Assembly: GCA_017442365.1 (NCBI GenBank)
Contig: JAFRZW010000008.1
Coordinates: forward strand, 1-64,000
Reading direction: 5' to 3'
Length of the DNA stretch: 64,000 nucleotides
From: Rikenellaceae bacterium
Lineage (GTDB): Bacteria; Bacteroidota; Bacteroidia; Bacteroidales; Rikenellaceae
In this document: one piece after another, positions 62,259 to 64,000 of the stretch
Layout of the letters: every line of letters begins with the position of its first letter
How positions within the stretch are numbered: the first letter of the stretch is position 1
Notes under the pieces: model-generated
Seen by the model: only the letters and a program-made list of their open reading frames with translations
What the model was told of the DNA's origin: nothing
Databases searched by the model: none
Made by a program: the position numbers and the translations under genes

Positions 62259-63209
62259 ATGATTACGATTTATCTCAAACAATATAATAAGATTGTCCGC
62301 AACGCCGACCTTCATCTGTTCGACGATCTGGGCTACGACGACATTCTGTGGATCGACCTTCTGAACCCGACCATCAAGGAGCAGAAAGCGGTCGAGAACT
62401 TTATGGAGTTGAACCTCCAAACGCGACAGCAGGCCGAGGAGATCGAATCGACCTCGAAATATTTCGAGACCGAGAATGCCATCTTTTCGAACTCGAACTT
62501 CTTCCTTCGTACCGACGATACGTTTGCCGTCGAGCCGGTGTCGATGATCATCTCGGAGGGAGTGTTGATCTCGGTGCGCACGGCCGAATCGCGTACGGTA
62601 CGCGAGGCCGAGAAGAAGTTGCAAATGAACTACCGCGCCTACCCCACGGGCTATCACCTGATGATCTCGATTTTGGAGGTGCGTATCGACTTCGACGCCG
62701 ACTTGGTGGAGAGCATTTCGAAGCAGATCGCCCGTCTGAGCCGCGACCTGAACTCGGGTGAGGCGGTCGATAAGGAGGACTTGCAGCGTATTAACTCGTT
62801 GCAGGAGAGCACGATGTTGATCCGCGAGACCATCTTCGACCGTCAGCGAGTGTTGTCGGGCATCTTGCGCTCGGAGCGCTTCCCGAACGATATCTATCCC
62901 CGTCTGCAACTGATGATCAAGGACGTCAATTCGCTGATCAACCACGCCGATTTCAGTTTCGAACGTCTTGACTACTTGCAGGATACGGCGCTCGGTTTGA
63001 TCAACCTCGACCAGAACAACATCACCAAGATCTTTACGATCGTATCGGTGTTCTTCCTGCCGGCGACGTTGATTGCGAGCTTGTACGGTATGAATTTCAA
63101 GCATATGCCCGAGCTGGAATGGGAGTACGGCTATTGGTTTGCGCTGGGTCTGATTCTGCTGATTTCGGGCGCGATCCTCAGCTACTTCAAGTACAAAAAG
63201 TGGCTGTAA
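62259..63209 (+). CDS. corA: CorA-type magnesium/cobalt transporter
   Basis: 316 residues. Large N-terminal cytoplasmic domain (about 1-250), long stalk helix, two C-terminal membrane segments. Pore signature YGMN (about 281) in LYGMNFKHMPELEWEYG, basic tail YFKYKKWL. A pentameric divalent-cation channel in the inner membrane. 124 bases after mqnA. Confidence 0.95.
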   Translation: MITIYLKQYNKIVRNADLHLFDDLGYDDILWIDLLNPTIKEQKAVENFMELNLQTRQQAEEIESTSKYFETENAIFSNSNFFLRTDDTFAVEPVSMIISEGVLISVRTAESRTVREAEKKLQMNYRAYPTGYHLMISILEVRIDFDADLVESISKQIARLSRDLNSGEAVDKEDLQRINSLQESTMLIRETIFDRQRVLSGILRSERFPNDIYPRLQLMIKDVNSLINHADFSFERLDYLQDTALGLINLDQNNITKIFTIVSVFFLPATLIASLYGMNFKHMPELEWEYGYWFALGLILLISGAILSYFKYKKWL

Positions 63210-63231
63210 AGCGGGCGACGTTCGCAATGCA

Positions 63232-63264
63232 GGATTCAAAATTCAAGATTCAAAATTCAAAATT
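63232..63264. repeat. Heptad microsatellite
   Basis: TTCAAAA/TTCAAGA units between corA and its terminator. A second short run lies at 63297-63314. Confidence 0.75.
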
Positions 63265-63266
63265 AG

Positions 63267-63295
63267 GCCACGCATTTCGGAGCGTGGCTTTTTTT
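63267..63295 (+). terminator. corA terminator
   Basis: Stem GCCACGC (63267-63273) with GCGTGGC (63282-63288) and T7. Confidence 0.88.
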
Positions 63296-63331
63296 GATTC
63301 ACAATTCACAATTAATTCTGCAAGCGACACG

Positions 63332-63412
63332 CACACTCTGCGGCTGGGGGGGGCGCGCAACTTCGTTTGCGCGAGCCGCAGAGTGTGTGTCAAAATCAAA
63401 GATTTTGCCAAT
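63332..63412 (+). repeat. Three-stem G-run repeat element, copy 7
   Basis: Outer stem CACACTCTGCGGCT/AGCCGCAGAGTGTG, G8, inner hairpin CGCGCAA/TTGCGCG, tail hairpin CAAAATC/GATTTTG, CCAAT. Nearly the same tail as copy 5, but different outer and inner stems. Confidence 0.82.
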
Positions 63413-63460
63413 ATAGTTTTTGCAAACTGAATACAACTCGCAAGACCGAAAACAGTAAAA

Positions 63461-63517
63461 CCCGCCCATATGGCGGGAATTTTGAATTTTGAATCTTGAA
63501 TTTTGAATTTTGAATTA
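63461..63517 (-). repeat. CATATG tail hairpin plus heptad microsatellite
   Basis: Minus-strand CCCGCC-ATAT-GGGCGGG followed by TTTTACTGTTTTCGGT (63461-63477 and leftward), with TTTTGAA-type heptads at 63479-63517. Confidence 0.75.
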
Positions 63518-63522
63518 CCCTT

Positions 63523-64000
63523 CTATCTCTTAACGAGTTTCACGACATTCTCGACGTGGTAGGTATGGGGGAACATATCGACGGGCTGGACGCTCTCGAC
63601 GCGGTACATACCGTCCATCAGAGCGATGTCGCGCGCTTGGGTTGCGGGGTTGCAGCTCACATAGACAATTCGCTCGGGAGCTGCACGCAGAATCACGTCG
63701 ATCACAGGCTCATCGACACCCGCACGGGGCGGATCGAGAATCACCACATCGGGACGACCGTTGGCATCGACAAACTCGTCGCTCAGCACCTTCTTCATAT
63801 CGCCCGCATAGAAGACCGTATTTCGGATTCCGTTGATTTCGGAATTGACCTTTGCGTCCTCGATAGCCTCGGGAACATACTCAATACCAACTACTTTGGC
63901 ACAGCGCGACGCACAGAAATTGGCAATCGTACCCGTACCCGTATAGAGGTCATAAAGCACCTCTCCCTCCTTCAAGTCGGCAGCCTCGCGTGCTACCTTG
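63523..64000 (-). CDS. rlmD: 23S rRNA m5U methyltransferase, C-terminal part (partial)
   Basis: About 159 residues; the frame stays open to the right edge, so the N-terminal half (TRAM and most of the catalytic domain) is missing from the window. SAM motif LYDLYTGTGTIANFCA, VVILDPPRAGV, and the catalytic Cys in YVSCNPATQARD. RlmD/RumA/TrmA family; RlmD is the commoner assignment in Bacteroidetes, but TrmA-like paralogs cannot be excluded from this part. Confidence 0.88.
   Translation of the reverse strand, partial: KVAREAADLKEGEVLYDLYTGTGTIANFCASRCAKVVGIEYVPEAIEDAKVNSEINGIRNTVFYAGDMKKVLSDEFVDANGRPDVVILDPPRAGVDEPVIDVILRAAPERIVYVSCNPATQARDIALMDGMYRVESVQPVDMFPHTYHVENVVKLVKR

Overview
The window looks like chromosome of a Bacteroidales gut bacterium, most likely Alistipes or another Rikenellaceae member; the genus is inference. 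What points there: Bacteroidetes promoters (TTTG, 19-21 bases, TAnnTTTG) stand before many genes, there is a SusC/SusD pair, a subtilisin-like protease with a type IX secretion (T9SS) C-terminal domain, an EF-G2 paralog, and a B12 riboswitch in front of btuB and a btuG-like gene.

Layout. 1-31 is the 5' end of a 16S rRNA gene on the minus strand, with two tandem promoters behind it. 0.7-6.9 kb holds a T9SS protease/PorV-like pair, lspA, a small lipoprotein and a SPOR protein. 6.4-9.4 kb is a minus-strand operon (LolC-like permease, ubiE/menG, LEA-like lipoprotein, SPOR protein). 9.4-14.6 kb holds plus-strand housekeeping genes (SDR, zinc metallopeptidase, PAP2, lysS, tpiA). 14.8-21.8 kb is a SusC/SusD/lipoprotein nutrient-uptake operon. 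22.3-26.8 kb is the B12-controlled btuB/btuG-like operon. 27.0-29.7 kb is a two-component system divergent from a TonB-plug-like secreted protein. 29.8-32.9 kb has tRNA-Arg(CCT) and the yceD-rpmF-plsX-fabH lipid/ribosome cluster. 33-41 kb holds rluD-like, cdd, lipoproteins, a membrane protein with its winged-helix regulator, a SIMPL protein, queD, an Lrp regulator and kbl. 41.6-47.8 kb holds pgk, an M13 peptidase, the RNase P RNA and fusA2. 48.4-51.6 kb holds an SGNH hydrolase, a LytTR regulator and an AraC regulator.

52.0-61.2 kb is the most unusual part: a self-contained minus-strand operon of virion-type genes (two tail-like proteins, a small protein, ClpP-type prohead protease, major capsid protein, an unlisted 49-residue ORF, portal, connector-like protein, holin, lysis/structural protein). 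It has a host-type promoter and a terminator, but no terminase, integrase, tape measure or replication gene. Host repeats have been inserted between its genes, which suggests a long-resident, possibly domesticated remnant. 61.4-64 kb returns to housekeeping (mqnA, corA, and the C-terminal part of an RlmD/RumA-type methyltransferase).

Intergenic regions carry a composite repeat: seven-base (TTCAAAA-like) microsatellites flanking a G-run element with three stems. The stem sequences differ from copy to copy but stay complementary within each copy. One tail hairpin of this family has been amplified as a 96-bp tandem array near 48.1 kb.
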